Shown here in pieces: positions 36,230 to 46,312 of a stretch of 64,000 bases of DNA. Made by a program: the position numbers and the translations under genes. The stretch comes from DAISKN01 sp963716925 (GTDB lineage: Bacteria > Acidobacteriota > Vicinamibacteria > Marinacidobacterales > SMYC01), in the NCBI GenBank assembly GCA_963716925.1, contig CAVQUX010000010.1:992001-1056000 (forward strand), in the 5' to 3' direction. Numbering within the stretch: position 1 is the first letter of the stretch; each line of letters opens with the position of its first letter. A model generated the notes under the pieces. The model was not told where the DNA came from. It saw nothing but the letters and a program-made list of their open reading frames with translations, and did no database searches.

Positions 36230-37096
36230 ATGATCTCATCCCTCGCTTTCGCCTGGCTCGCCGCGGCGTCCTCGGCTCAGACGGTCGAAACCATCGAAAA
36301 AGCCTTCGAAGTTCGGGGGACGCCCCGGATCGTGGTCACCAACGAGGACGGACGTACCGAGCTGCGCTCGCACGGGGAGAACCGGGTCCTGGTCAAGATC
36401 GTCAAGGAAGTCCTCCGTGCGGGAAACGACGAGGACGCTCGAAGGCTCGCGGAGCGGGTGGAAGTTCGCCTCGTTCAGGACGGCGACCGGATCGAGATCC
36501 ACACCCGGTACCCCGAGAACTCCTGGAGCTGGTTCGGTGACGCCGAGGTCCTGGTGCACATCGACGTCGCGGCTCCGGCCAGGAGCGACCTCGACGTCTC
36601 GACCGCGGACGGCCGCCTCACGGTTTCCGGGTTCTCGGGCGATCTCCGTCTTTCGACGGAGGACGGCGAGCTTTCCGTCGCGTCCTGCTCGGGAGTCGCG
36701 CGGATCTCGGCCGAGGACGGCGACGTCGACGTCCTCGACTTCGAGGGCGATGTGGAGGCCGGGATCGAGGACGGTGATTTGAGAGTGGAGGGAAAGCTCG
36801 GGCGGCTCTCCGCGGAGGCCGAGGATGGAGACGTGGACGTGAGGCTTCTCGAAGGCTCCCTCATGACCGCCGACTGGAGGGTCGACGCCGCCGACGGCGG
36901 CGTCCGGTTCCAGGTTCCCGATGCGTTCGCCGCGGACTTCGACGTCGACACCGACGACGGCAGCATCGACTTCGATCTCTCCTCCACGGCCGCCGAGCTG
37001 ACCGAAGGAAAACTGACGGCCTCCATGAACGGAGGCGGGCACCGGCTTTTCATTCGAACTCAGGACGGCTCGGTTCGGCTGGCGAAATCGCACTGA
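36230..37096 (+). CDS. Exported DUF4097-like beta-repeat protein
   Basis: 288 residues from ATG 36230 (GAGGAG 9 bases upstream). Signal peptide (ISSLAFAWLAAASSAQ). IVVTNEDGRTELRSHGENRV then repeated ~20-residue steps with a TEDG, AEDG or TDDG turn (RLSTEDGELSVASC, RISAEDGDVDVLDF, DTDDGSIDFDLSS) produce a beta-helix-like acidic surface. Same family as the gene at 23248 but with Asp-Gly rather than Gly-Ser turns. An adhesin- or scaffold-like surface protein. Confidence 0.82.
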   Translation: MISSLAFAWLAAASSAQTVETIEKAFEVRGTPRIVVTNEDGRTELRSHGENRVLVKIVKEVLRAGNDEDARRLAERVEVRLVQDGDRIEIHTRYPENSWSWFGDAEVLVHIDVAAPARSDLDVSTADGRLTVSGFSGDLRLSTEDGELSVASCSGVARISAEDGDVDVLDFEGDVEAGIEDGDLRVEGKLGRLSAEAEDGDVDVRLLEGSLMTADWRVDAADGGVRFQVPDAFAADFDVDTDDGSIDFDLSSTAAELTEGKLTASMNGGGHRLFIRTQDGSVRLAKSH

Positions 37097-37109
37097 GGAA
37101 AATTCGCGG

Positions 37110-37123
37110 TAGAATCCGCGCTC
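37110..37123 (+). promoter_or_regulatory. -10 hexamer for a probably leaderless transcript
   Basis: TAGAAT (37110-37115) lies eight bases before GTG 37124, with no Shine-Dalgarno. The spacing predicts a 5' end at or near the GTG. Confidence 0.4.
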
Positions 37124-39388
37124 GTGAAAGGGACGTTTCGCCGCGTTGCCGGCCTCCTGCTCCTGGCCTCCGCGGCCCGAGCCGCCGCGGCGGAGAGCGA
37201 GTCGATCGACTACGCGACCGCGCGCTTCGAAAGACGCCTCGCCGCGAAGCGGGCCACGGGTCCGATCGAGATCGACGGCGATTTGAGCGAGCCGGACTGG
37301 ACGAGCGCCCCGGTCGCGACGCATTTCATCCAGAACGACCCGCACGAGGGTGAGCCCGCGACCTACGAAACCGAAGTCCGTTTCCTCTACGATGAAGACA
37401 ACCTCTATTTCGGAGTCTTCGCCCACGACGCCGAGCCCGCGAAGATCATCGTCAACGACCTGACCCGCGACTTCAACACCCGCTCGGGAGACGTCTTCGG
37501 TCTGGTGCTCGACACGTTCCACGACGAGCGCAACGGCTTCATGTTCGAGACCAATCCCGCCGGAGCGAAGTTCGACGCCCAGTTCGTGAACGAGGGGCGC
37601 GAGTTCAATCAGAACTGGGACGGGGTGTGGTACGTGAACAGCCGGGTGATCGACGACGGGTGGGTCACGGAGATGGCCATTCCTCTCAAGACCGTCCGCT
37701 TCCAGGACCTGGAGCGCCAGACCTGGGGTCTGAATTTCGTGAGGCGCACGAGAAGGCTGAACGAGGATTCGTACTGGGCCCCGCTTCCGCGAATCCACCG
37801 GTTCACGCGGCTCTCGCTCGCGGGGACGCTCGAAGATCTCGAAGGCTTGCAGCCGCGGAGGGACATCAAGGTGACGCCCTATGCCAAAGGGGATGTGACC
37901 GATGCGGCGGAGCTTTCGACGGAGGGCGATTTCGATGCTGGAGTGGATGCCAAGGTCGGAATCGGCACCGGCCTCAGGCTCGACGTCACCGTGAACACGG
38001 ACTTCTCCGAGGTCGAGGCCGACGTTCAGCAGATCAACCTCACCCGCTTCAATCTGTTCTTTCCCGAGAAGCGCGACTTCTTTCTCGAGAACTCCGGCAT
38101 CTTCCGCTTCGGCCCGCCGCAGGACCAGAGGCTATCGAACTTCCAGGCTTCGTTCGGGTCGGCGGGCGCCGCTTCGAACCTGAGGGGCGGACAGAGCCGG
38201 GGCGAGGATCTGTTGTTCTTCTTCAGCCGGCGGATCGGGCTCTCGGACGAGGGACAGCCGATCCCGGTCATCGCGGGCGGACGCCTCACTGGTCGCGTGG
38301 GCTCCTTCGACGTCGGCTTCCTGAACATCCAGACGGGGGACGCGCCCGAGCTCGCTTCCTCCGGCCTCGCGGCGAACGGGGACAACTTCACGGTGGCGCG
38401 GGTGAGACGGAACCTGTTCACCAACTCGGACGTCGGGGTCCTTTTTCTCAACCGCGAGAACATGGAGACCGACCACTACAACCGGGGCCTCGGACTCGAT
38501 GCGAACTTTCGGCTGAGCCCGGAGATGGATCTGACCGGATACCTCGCCAAGACGAATACGCCGGGGCTCGACGGAGACGACCTCGCCGGGCGCGTCGAGT
38601 GGAGCTACGAGGGAGACCTGCTCCAGCTCAAGGCGGCAGGCTCGACGCTCCAGGACAACTTCAACCCCGAAATGGGATTCGCGCCGCGGCTCGGGGTCAA
38701 GAGGGGCAGCGGATTTTTCGGCTACCACTACCGGCCCTCCTGGTGGACGGGGTTCCTTCGCGAGATCAACCCCCACTTCGAGCTCGAGTACTTCACCGAC
38801 CAGCAGAACGTGGTTGTGAGCCGCTATTTCAACAGCCACTTCGCGCTGAACTTCCAGAACGGGGGGCTCCTGGAGTTCGGTCTCAACACCAACCTCGAAC
38901 AGCCCCAGACGGATTTCCCCATCCACCCCGACGTCACCATCCCTCCCGGGTTCTACACCTTCGACGAATGGTTCGCGATGCTGTTCACCGACCCGAGCCG
39001 GATGTTCTCCGCGAACACCCGGGTCTCGACGGGCGGGTTCTACTCCGGCAACAAGGATTCGATCTCCCTCGGCGGCGTCCTCAAGCTCGGGGAAAAGCTA
39101 TCGGCTCAGATCGACTGGTCCTACAACGATATCGTTCTCGACGAGGGGGCGTTCACTACCCACCTCCTCACCACGCGCTTCGCCTACAACTTTTCGACCT
39201 CGATGTTCCTGAACGGCCTCATCCAGTACAACAACGTGACCGACGAGTGGAACAGCAACATCCGGTTCAACTTCATCCACCGGCCGCTCTCCGACCTGTT
39301 CGTCGTTTATAACGACCTTCGGGACGAGACCGGGACGATGAAGAACCGGGCTCTCATCGTCAAGTACACCCACCTTCTGAGCTTCTAG
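37124..39388 (+). CDS. DUF5916 outer-membrane protein
   Basis: 754 residues. A signal peptide (GLLLLASAARAAAAE), then a CBM9-like carbohydrate-binding domain (~45-220: GPIEIDGDLSEPDWTSA, VLDTFHDERNGFMFETNP, WVTEMAIPLKTVRF) and a DUF5916 beta-barrel (~235-754: FNLFFPEKRDFFLEN, FFFSRRIGLSDE, KYTHLLSF). A GTG start at 37124 is unusual but is supported by the adjacent -10. Probably a surface receptor; ligand unknown. Intact, unlike its paralogue at 42277. Confidence 0.87.
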   Translation: MKGTFRRVAGLLLLASAARAAAAESESIDYATARFERRLAAKRATGPIEIDGDLSEPDWTSAPVATHFIQNDPHEGEPATYETEVRFLYDEDNLYFGVFAHDAEPAKIIVNDLTRDFNTRSGDVFGLVLDTFHDERNGFMFETNPAGAKFDAQFVNEGREFNQNWDGVWYVNSRVIDDGWVTEMAIPLKTVRFQDLERQTWGLNFVRRTRRLNEDSYWAPLPRIHRFTRLSLAGTLEDLEGLQPRRDIKVTPYAKGDVTDAAELSTEGDFDAGVDAKVGIGTGLRLDVTVNTDFSEVEADVQQINLTRFNLFFPEKRDFFLENSGIFRFGPPQDQRLSNFQASFGSAGAASNLRGGQSRGEDLLFFFSRRIGLSDEGQPIPVIAGGRLTGRVGSFDVGFLNIQTGDAPELASSGLAANGDNFTVARVRRNLFTNSDVGVLFLNRENMETDHYNRGLGLDANFRLSPEMDLTGYLAKTNTPGLDGDDLAGRVEWSYEGDLLQLKAAGSTLQDNFNPEMGFAPRLGVKRGSGFFGYHYRPSWWTGFLREINPHFELEYFTDQQNVVVSRYFNSHFALNFQNGGLLEFGLNTNLEQPQTDFPIHPDVTIPPGFYTFDEWFAMLFTDPSRMFSANTRVSTGGFYSGNKDSISLGGVLKLGEKLSAQIDWSYNDIVLDEGAFTTHLLTTRFAYNFSTSMFLNGLIQYNNVTDEWNSNIRFNFIHRPLSDLFVVYNDLRDETGTMKNRALIVKYTHLLSF

Positions 39389-39399
39389 CAGGGGCCTGC

Positions 39400-39405
39400 T
39401 ATACT
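39400..39405 (+). promoter_or_regulatory. -10 of the tRNA-Val gene
   Basis: TATACT at 39400-39405, 17 bases before the tRNA, is a consensus-like -10. No good -35 is visible at the right distance. Confidence 0.4.
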
Positions 39406-39422
39406 AGGAAGCTCCCGAGATT

Positions 39423-39497
39423 GGGCGGTTAGCTCAGCGGGAGAGCACCTGGTTTACACCCAGGTGGCCACAGGTTCAAATCCTGTACCGCCCACCA
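39423..39497 (+). tRNA. tRNA-Val (anticodon TAC)
   Basis: A 75-base cloverleaf with encoded CCA (39495-39497). The acceptor stem GGGCGGT pairs with ACCGCCC; the D arm is GCTC...GAGC; the anticodon stem CCTGG/CCAGG encloses TTTACAC, giving anticodon TAC for valine GUA codons; the T arm is CAGGTTCAAATCCTG with the TTC motif. Confidence 0.97.
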
Positions 39498-39514
39498 CAA
39501 CATTCGATCGAAAC

Positions 39515-40999
39515 ATGAGAACCCCCATCCTCGTTGGCTCTCTCTTCCTCGCCTCGCTCGCTTCCGCGCAGCCGCGGTTCCGGAACCAGACGGCGGAGTC
39601 GGGCTTCCTCAGCATCCAGGGCTACGGCGGCCATGGAATCCAGGTGGCGGACGTCGACCGGGACGGCCTTCTCGATGTCTACGTGACCCATATCTTCGAT
39701 CCCAAGCAGAATCGCCCGGATCTCCTGTTCCGGAACCTGGGCCGCGCCCGATTCGAGGAGATCGGGCTCGCCGCGGGGGTCTCCGATGAGGGCTTCTTCC
39801 CCGTGACTCTCGAGGACGGAACCGTCGAGGAGTACTCCGACGAGTCGCACTCCGCGGTATTCGCGGATTTCGACAACGACGGGGACTTCGACCTCTTCAA
39901 CGGCCACACCTGGAACGGCCACCACCGCCTCTATCGCAACGACGGAGGCGCCCGCTTCGTCGATATCTCGGACAGCGCCGGGATCGACCAGCGCGACCTC
40001 GGTCCCCGCGGGGTCGGCGCCGCGGACCTGGACGGAAACGGGCTTCTCGACATCCTGGTCAGCGCCTGGGCGGGCCACATCCCGAACGTCTACCTGAACC
40101 AGGGCGGACTTCGCTTCGAGCGCATACGGCTTCCGGGAGACGCCGACCAGAGCTTCGCGAACCAGGGGATCACCATCGTGGACGTGAACCGGGACCGGAA
40201 GCCCGACATCGCGCTCACCGCTTTCGAGTACGTCGAGGGCGTGGGGCTCGGTCCGGTCGCGCTGCTGGAGAGCGACTCCAGCCGGTTCGTGGAGAGAACG
40301 GAGTTCGCCGGCCTCGCCTACGAAAAGATGACGAGCGACTACCGCGGGACCAACGGATTCAGCTTTCAGGACATCGACAACGATTCCGATCTCGACGTGG
40401 TGATCGCCGGATATCACGGCTCGAAGCTCTACCGGAACAACGGCGAGGGCCGCTTCCAGTTCGAGCGGCGCTTCGAAGGACTGCATTACACCGCGGCCTT
40501 CGGCGACGTCGATCTCGACTCCGACCTCGACCTCTACTTCGCGGGGGAGACCGGGATCTACCTGAACGACGGCGCCGGAGGGTTCAGCTTGAAGGACGGC
40601 GTCGGGCTCGACGCCGTCGGGGTCGACGGCCGCTCGGCGGTCTTCGCCGACATGGACAACGACGGCGACCTCGACCTTCTGATCGCGAGCAAGCAGGGCC
40701 CGAACACTTTCTTCGTCAACGAAGCGCCCGCGGGGGGTTGGCTGAAGGTCGCGCTGACCGCTCCGAACGGGGAGAGGGGAGCTGTCGGCGCGGAGGTCGC
40801 CTTGTACCGCGGGGAGGCGCTCGTGGGCTACCGCGTCGTCCAGACGGCGACGGGGTACTGCAGCCAGGACCCGTCGCTCCTCCACTTCGGAGTCGATCCC
40901 GCCGGAACCTACGATCTCCGCGTCACTTTCAAAGAAGGCTCGACGGCCTCTCGAACGGGACTCTCACCCGGGCAGGTGGTCGAGGTGAACGGCAACTAG
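39515..40999 (+). CDS. FG-GAP/VCBS repeat protein with ASPIC/UnbV C-terminal domain
   Basis: 494 residues. A signal peptide (ILVGSLFLASLASAQ), then beta-propeller blades with the repeated calcium-binding motif: VADVDRDGLLDVYVT, FADFDNDGDFDLFNG, AADLDGNGLLDILVS, DIDNDSDLDVVIAG, ADMDNDGDLDLLIA. The C-terminal ~90 residues (LKVALTAPNGERGAVGAEV, GYCSQDPSLLHFGVD) are the UnbV_ASPIC domain. This CRTAC1-like family is common in Acidobacteria; role unknown. Start ATG follows the tRNA by 17 bases. Confidence 0.88.
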   Translation: MRTPILVGSLFLASLASAQPRFRNQTAESGFLSIQGYGGHGIQVADVDRDGLLDVYVTHIFDPKQNRPDLLFRNLGRARFEEIGLAAGVSDEGFFPVTLEDGTVEEYSDESHSAVFADFDNDGDFDLFNGHTWNGHHRLYRNDGGARFVDISDSAGIDQRDLGPRGVGAADLDGNGLLDILVSAWAGHIPNVYLNQGGLRFERIRLPGDADQSFANQGITIVDVNRDRKPDIALTAFEYVEGVGLGPVALLESDSSRFVERTEFAGLAYEKMTSDYRGTNGFSFQDIDNDSDLDVVIAGYHGSKLYRNNGEGRFQFERRFEGLHYTAAFGDVDLDSDLDLYFAGETGIYLNDGAGGFSLKDGVGLDAVGVDGRSAVFADMDNDGDLDLLIASKQGPNTFFVNEAPAGGWLKVALTAPNGERGAVGAEVALYRGEALVGYRVVQTATGYCSQDPSLLHFGVDPAGTYDLRVTFKEGSTASRTGLSPGQVVEVNGN

Positions 41000-41041
41000 C
41001 CAAGTCGGAACGAACGCAATGGCGCCTCTGGGTTTTCCGTC

Positions 41042-42062
41042 CTAGGGCTGCCGCACGCCGATTCTCACGTTCGAGTACGTCGCCTCCTCGAGTGACTCCG
41101 CCCGCGGAGCCATCCCCAGCTCCACCCAGTGGGTGCCCGGAAGGTACAGCGGATCGTAGTTGCGAGCGAGGATCATGCTCCCGTCCATCAAGACCTGGAC
41201 GCGTTGGGTCGACACGATCGCCGGGAACGCGCCCCATTCCAGCGGAAGCTGTAGACGCGCCGAGGGTCCCACTCGTAGAAGTCGATTCCGGTGTTGGTCT
41301 CCTGCCCGTTGGCGATGAACCGGAGCCTCATGTGCCATCGATCGACGATGTTGGTGTCGAACTTCGACAGCGTCACCCGGAAAGGGTTCGTGGTGTACTC
41401 GCCTCTCGTCGGGTCCCACATGATCAGGAGCGCGCGTTTGTCGGAGTGCGGGTTGGGGTTCCTTAGATTCGTCACGTCGAACTCGACGAACCCGTTGGGC
41501 GTGGGCGGGATCTCGTAGCGGATGTAGGCGAGGGCGTTCGTCGCCATCCAGCCTTCGCCCTTGAACTCGCCTCCGCCGCCGACCTCGCCCACCGAGCTCC
41601 CGTTGGTCAGAGGGTCGAAGACGTACAACTGGTCCACGGGCGACCTGCTCAGGAATCCCCCGAGGATTTCGAAGGTCGCGGCGGTGGAAAACGGCCCGGT
41701 GGTCGCTCCCGAGGACGCGCGCGCCCTCCAGAAGTACGTCGCACCGAGATGCGAGGCTTTCGAGTCACCGTCCACGACGTCGTCCCCGCGGTTCCCTCGG
41801 GCACGTCGTCGCCGACGGCGACGGTGCGCGCGAACCCGGAGTCGCTGGCGACTTCGAAACGATATCGGAGACTCGAGGCGCCGGTGGCGTTGCCCACGGT
41901 GAGCGTCGGAGTGGAGCTCGAGACTTCGGCTCCCGACGCGGGCTCCCGGACAGTGGGGGCGCTGATCGCGAGGTCCGAGCTCGAGGGGCCGTCGGAGCCG
42001 CAGGAAACCAGAAGAAGGCTGGAAATCGCAAGTCCAGCGACGAAACGCTCTTCGCGTCGCAA
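41042..42062 (-). CDS. Exported lipoprotein with a carbohydrate-binding-like beta domain (two -1 frame breaks)
   Basis: A TTG at 42062 preceded by GGGAGG starts a lipoprotein (LAISSLLLVSCGSDG, lipobox Cys). A fibronectin-like domain follows (TPTLTVGNATGASSLRYRFEVA). One base is missing near 41762-41768: adding a base to GTGACTC gives SWTVDSKASHLGATYFWRA. A second missing base near 41234-41240 restores FRWEWGAFPAIVSTQRVQVLMDG. Corrected length 340 residues. The last ~220 residues resemble a concanavalin-type or CBM beta sandwich (KGEGWMATNALAYIRYEI, YNPLYLPGTHWVELG-like). Confidence 0.7.
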
Positions 42063-42276
42063 TTGAATACCTCCCGTTGTTGTTCTTTGTCCAGATCGAG
42101 GGTTAGCCCTCCCGAGATCGTCAGGCGGGCCATCGAGCGTCGCTTCGTAAGCGAGAATCGGAGTCCGAAATAGGAAATGCTAGCACGCCGCGGTACGCCT
42201 GCCAAGGCGCCCGCGCGGGCCCGAGCGAATTGATAAAATAGGGTGTTTAGGTCCCGACCGCTCTCCTATCTTCTCG

Positions 42277-44558
42277 ATGAGAACCTCTGCCGCCCTCGTG
42301 GTGCTGACATCGCTCGCGATGCCCGCCTGGTCGATTTCCAAGGAGAGCGGCGCGCTCAGCCTCGAGGAGTTGAATCGCCTCATCGACGGCCCACCGGCGC
42401 CCCAGGCTCCGGAGGTCGTCAATCGCGACGAGGGAGGAAGGGTAACGCTCCGGGCCGTCCGTCTGAAGGAGCCGATGCAGCTCGACGGGCGACTCGAAGA
42501 GCGCGTTTATCTGGACGTCCCCGCGATCTCGGGCTTCGTCCAGCAGGAGCCGAGCGAGGGGATGCCCGAGACGGAGACGACCGAGGTCTGGGTGTTCTTC
42601 GACGACGCCAACGTCTATTTCTCGGCCCGCCTCCGGGACTCCGAGCCGGACCGGATGATCGCGAACGAGATGAGGCGGGACAACCGCGGGATCTTCAACA
42701 ACGAGAACTTCGCCGTCATCCTGGATACGTTCTACGACCGGAGAAACGGGTTCCTGTTCCAGACGAACCCGCTCGGAGCTCTCTGGGACGGCCAGGTGAC
42801 GGACGAGCAGAACACCAACAGCGACTGGAACACCGTGTGGCACGTGAAGAGTGCTCGATTCCCGGAGGGTTGGACGGTGGAGATGGCGATTCCCTTCAAG
42901 TCCCTCAGGTACCGTGAGGGCGGGACGCAGATCTGGGGCATCAACTTCCGCCGCATCGTGAAGTGGAAGAACGAGTGGGACTATCTCACTCCCATCGCCG
43001 CGGCCTTCAGCCGCGACGGAATCCAGCGGCTCTCCGCGGCGGCGACGCTGGTGGGGATCGAGACGCCCACCCGGTCGATGAACCTGGAGCTCAAGCCCTA
43101 CGCCACCGGCGAAGATGGTCACCGACCGGACGCTCGAGCCTCCGCTCGAGAACGACCTCGATTCCGATTTCGGCTTCGACGCGAAGTACGGCGTCACCAA
43201 GAGCCTGACGTTCGACTTCACCTTTCACACCGACTTCGCGCAGGTGGAGGACGACGAAGCCCAGGTGAACCTCACGCGCTTCGACCTGTTCTTCCCCGAG
43301 AAGCGGGAGTTCTTCCTCGAGGGCCAGGGGATCTTCAACTTCGGAGCGACCGAATACGATCCGTTCCGCGGCTCTTCCGATACTCCGATCCTGTTCTTCA
43401 GCCGCCGCATCGGCCTTACCGACGAGCAGGAGATTCCCGATCCTCGCCGGCGGCCGCCTCACCGGCCGCGCCGGTCCCTACACGCTCGGGTTCCTGAGCA
43501 TCTCGACCGACGAGCTTGCGCTCACGGGAGTCCCCCAGACGAACTTCTCCGTCGTGCGGGTCAAGCGCGACGTTCTCCGCCGCAGCAATATCGGTTTCAT
43601 CGGGACCTATCGCACCGAGAACCTGGACGGAACCGGCGCGAACGCCGCCATGGGTCTGGACGGGAACTTCACCTTCTACGAGAACCTCAAGGTGAACGCC
43701 TACTACGCCATGACCGGTACCCCGGAGCGCAGGGGACAGGACGACAGCTACCGCGCCGCCGTGTCTTACCAGGGCGATCGATACGGTTTCGAGGCGGAGC
43801 ATCTGCTCGTCGGTCCCGACTTCAACCCCGAGATCGGTTTCCTCATGCGGGAAGACTTCCGGAAGTCGAGCATCGGGGCGCGATTCAGCCCGCGCCCGGA
43901 ATCCCTCGAGGCGGTGAGGAAGTTCGACTTCAAGGGTCGATACGACTATTACGAGACCACGGCGGGCGAGGTCGAGACCGAGCTCCTCGGGCTCGAGTTC
44001 AGCACCCATTTCGAGAACTCCGACCAGGCAAACCTGAACTACGGCCGGAACCGGGAAGTTTTGTTCGAGCCCTTCGAGATCGTCGAAGGGGTCTTCATCC
44101 CCGTGGGCGAATATCGGTTCGATCGGTACGGCGCGAGCTACTGGTTCGGCCGCCAGCGTCCGGTATCCGGCTGGCTCGGGGCCGACTTCGGCGGCTTCTT
44201 CGGCGGACAGAGGACCGCGCTCGACTACTGGGGCCGCGTCGACTTCGGCTCCCGCTTCTCCCTCGAACCGAACATTTCGTTCAACTGGGTGGACCTCCCC
44301 GACGATTCCTTCACCACCGAGCTCGTCCGTATCCGCGCCACCTATAATTTGTCGCCGCGCAGCTTCGTCGGGGCCCTGGTGCAGTACAATTCGGCGGATG
44401 ACTCGTTCTCGACCAACGTCCGTTTCCGGTGGGAGTACCAGCCGGGGAGCGATCTGTTCGTCGTCTACAATGAGGGACGGGACACGTTCGGAGTCGGCCC
44501 TCCCGTTCTCGAGAGCCGGAGCTTCATCGTGAAGTTCACCCGGCTCTTCAGGTTCTAA
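42277..44558 (+). CDS. DUF5916 outer-membrane protein, paralogue (two +1 frame breaks)
   Basis: Signal-like start (LVVLTSLAMPAWSIS), CBM9-like domain (EPMQLDGRLEERVYLDVPAI; FAVILDTFYDRRNGFLFQTNP; WTVEMAIPFKSLRY) and barrel (RFDLFFPEKREFFLEGQG, SRRIGLTDEQE; end FIVKFTRLFRF). The frame breaks at 43111-43116 and at GATTC 43432-43436. Removing one T in the latter gives EQEIPILAGGRLTGRAGP. Corrected length 759 residues, close to 754 for its neighbour at 37124. No start at the breaks has a Shine-Dalgarno, which supports sequencing error. Confidence 0.83.
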
Positions 44559-44569
44559 GAAAGAAAATC

Positions 44570-45313
44570 ATGCGAACCGCGAACCCTACACTGAACGAGA
44601 AAGTATTCACGTCCTTCGGAAGAGCCCGCTCCGAGGAAGCGATGAGCCTCCAGGGGACGGTCAACAAGACCGCCATTCTCCTCGCGCTGGCGCTTCTGAG
44701 CGCCGGCTGGACCTGGAACCTCTTTACCGCGAGCGGCAACGCGGCCGCGGTAGCGCCCTGGCTCATGGTCGGCGCCATCGGCGGGCTGGTCGTCGCCCTG
44801 GTCACTACTTTCAAGCAAGCCTGGGCGCCGTTCACCGCGCCGGCCTACGCTCTTCTGGAAGGGCTGGTGCTGGGTGGCCTCTCCGCGATATTCGAGGCGC
44901 GCTATCCCGGCATCGCGTTCCAGGCGGTCGGTCTCACCGCCGCGACCCTCGCCGCGCTTCTTCTCGCGTACAAATCCGGTCTCATTCGCGCGACGCCGGC
45001 GTTCAAGAAAGGCGTGATCGCCGCGACCGGAGGAATCTTTCTCCTGTACCTGGCCTCGTTCGTGCTCGGGTTCTTCGGAGTCCGGATCCCCGGACTCTTC
45101 GACTCGGGACTCGTGGGCATCCTGTTCAGCGGGTTCGTGGTCGTGATCGCCGCGCTGAACCTGGTGCTCGACTTCGATCTCATCGAGAGGGGCGCGGCTC
45201 AGGGAGCCCCGAAGTACATGGAGTGGTACGGGGCGTTCGCTCTTCTCGTCACCCTCATCTGGCTCTATATCGAGATCCTGCGGCTGCTCGCCAAGCTGAG
45301 AGACCGGCGCTAG
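44570..45313 (+). CDS. Bax inhibitor-1/YccA family membrane protein
   Basis: 247 residues with seven helices. Opening ANPTLNEKVFTSFGR with a MSLQGTVNKTAILLAL second segment is the Bax1-I (COG4760) N-terminal pattern, and the C-terminal block LNLVLDFDLIERGAAQGAPK then YMEWYGAFALLVTLIWLYIEILRL carries the family's conserved Asp pair. ATG 44570 is 11 bases after the previous stop. Likely inner membrane; in bacteria linked to FtsH or calcium handling. Confidence 0.9.
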   Translation: MRTANPTLNEKVFTSFGRARSEEAMSLQGTVNKTAILLALALLSAGWTWNLFTASGNAAAVAPWLMVGAIGGLVVALVTTFKQAWAPFTAPAYALLEGLVLGGLSAIFEARYPGIAFQAVGLTAATLAALLLAYKSGLIRATPAFKKGVIAATGGIFLLYLASFVLGFFGVRIPGLFDSGLVGILFSGFVVVIAALNLVLDFDLIERGAAQGAPKYMEWYGAFALLVTLIWLYIEILRLLAKLRDRR

Positions 45314-45380
45314 CCGGGTTGTCCTCCAGCGAAGGGCGGTGCTCGGAGGACCCAACGACCGCCTGGAAACCAGCAAGCGT

Positions 45381-46025
45381 ATGAGCCCACGCCCCCGAAA
45401 GGTGAGCGACGAAGAGGTGCTGGAAGCCGCGACCCGGGTCATGGGAAAGCGCGGCCCGTCCCAGCTGACGCTCTCCGAGATCGGCGCCGAGGCGGGGATC
45501 ACCGCGGGGGCGCTGGTGCAGAGATTCGGATCGAAGCGCGGCTTGCTGGCCGCTCTCTCCGCCCGCCTCGCCGAGGGGACGCCGCATCTGTTCGAAGATC
45601 TCGGACGCGCGCACGCCTCGCCGCTCGACGCGATTCGGGCCTACGCCGACTGCATCGCCGCCATGGGCGAGAGCCCGGGAGCGATCGCCCACCACCTTGC
45701 GTATCTGCAGCTCGACCTCATCGACCCCGACCTCTACCGGCACGCGCGCGACATGGCGAGGACTTCGCGCGAGGGGATCCGGAAGCTCCTGGAGGCGGCG
45801 GCCGCGGCGGGCGAGCTCTCGCCGAAGGCGGACAGGCGCGCCCTCGCCCGGGCGATTCAGGTGACGTTGAGCGGCTCGCTCCTGACCTGGGCGTTCTTTC
45901 GCGAGGGGACCGCGGGAGCGTACCTGCGGACCGACCTCGAATCGCTCCTGAAGCCTTACGTGAGAGCGCGAAAGGTCAGGAAGGGATCTCGCGGATACCC
46001 TCGATCTGAAGGAGCTGGGAGATGA
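45381..46025 (+). CDS. TetR family transcriptional regulator
   Basis: 214 residues from ATG 45381. N-terminal helix-turn-helix: VLEAATRVMGKRGPSQLTLS then EIGAEAGITAGALVQRFGSKRGLLAAL, the TetR signature with the FGSK pattern for YF.SKE.LL. The C-terminal ligand domain has no clear family. It overlaps the PqqD gene tail-to-tail by 50 bases. No operator is evident upstream. Confidence 0.9.
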   Translation: MSPRPRKVSDEEVLEAATRVMGKRGPSQLTLSEIGAEAGITAGALVQRFGSKRGLLAALSARLAEGTPHLFEDLGRAHASPLDAIRAYADCIAAMGESPGAIAHHLAYLQLDLIDPDLYRHARDMARTSREGIRKLLEAAAAAGELSPKADRRALARAIQVTLSGSLLTWAFFREGTAGAYLRTDLESLLKPYVRARKVRKGSRGYPRSEGAGR

Positions 46026-46269
46026 ACTCGCGAACGTCGGTCTCAGCAGTATCGAACGCGACTTCGAACTCGGTCACGATGGCTTCGACGATCTCCCGCA
46101 CCGGCCTCTTGCCGTCGATGAGCTCGTAGACCCGCGCCCCGACCTCGTTTAACGTGTAGAGCGTCTCCATCTCGGCAACGCTCTGGCGGATAGGAACGAG
46201 GATCAGCTCGTCGACGATCTTGCGGGAGACGACACGATCGTTTCTGGCGTAGACGGAGTCGAGCTCCAT
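45976..46269 (-). CDS. PqqD-like peptide-chaperone protein
   Basis: 97 residues. VYARNDRVVSRKIVDELILVP, TLYTLNEVGARVYELIDGKR then REIVEAIVTEFEVAFDTAETDV match the PqqD winged-helix RiPP recognition fold. No precursor peptide or maturase lies beside it; radical SAM genes are 40 kb away. It may serve an unlinked system or a modified role. It precedes the divergent exported pair by 43 bases of spacer. Confidence 0.85.
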   Translation of the reverse strand: MELDSVYARNDRVVSRKIVDELILVPIRQSVAEMETLYTLNEVGARVYELIDGKRPVREIVEAIVTEFEVAFDTAETDVREFISQLLQIEGIREIPS

Positions 46270-46312
46270 GGCTTCGACAGTCTATTCGAAGGGGTCCGGG
46301 TTTGCATTCGGA

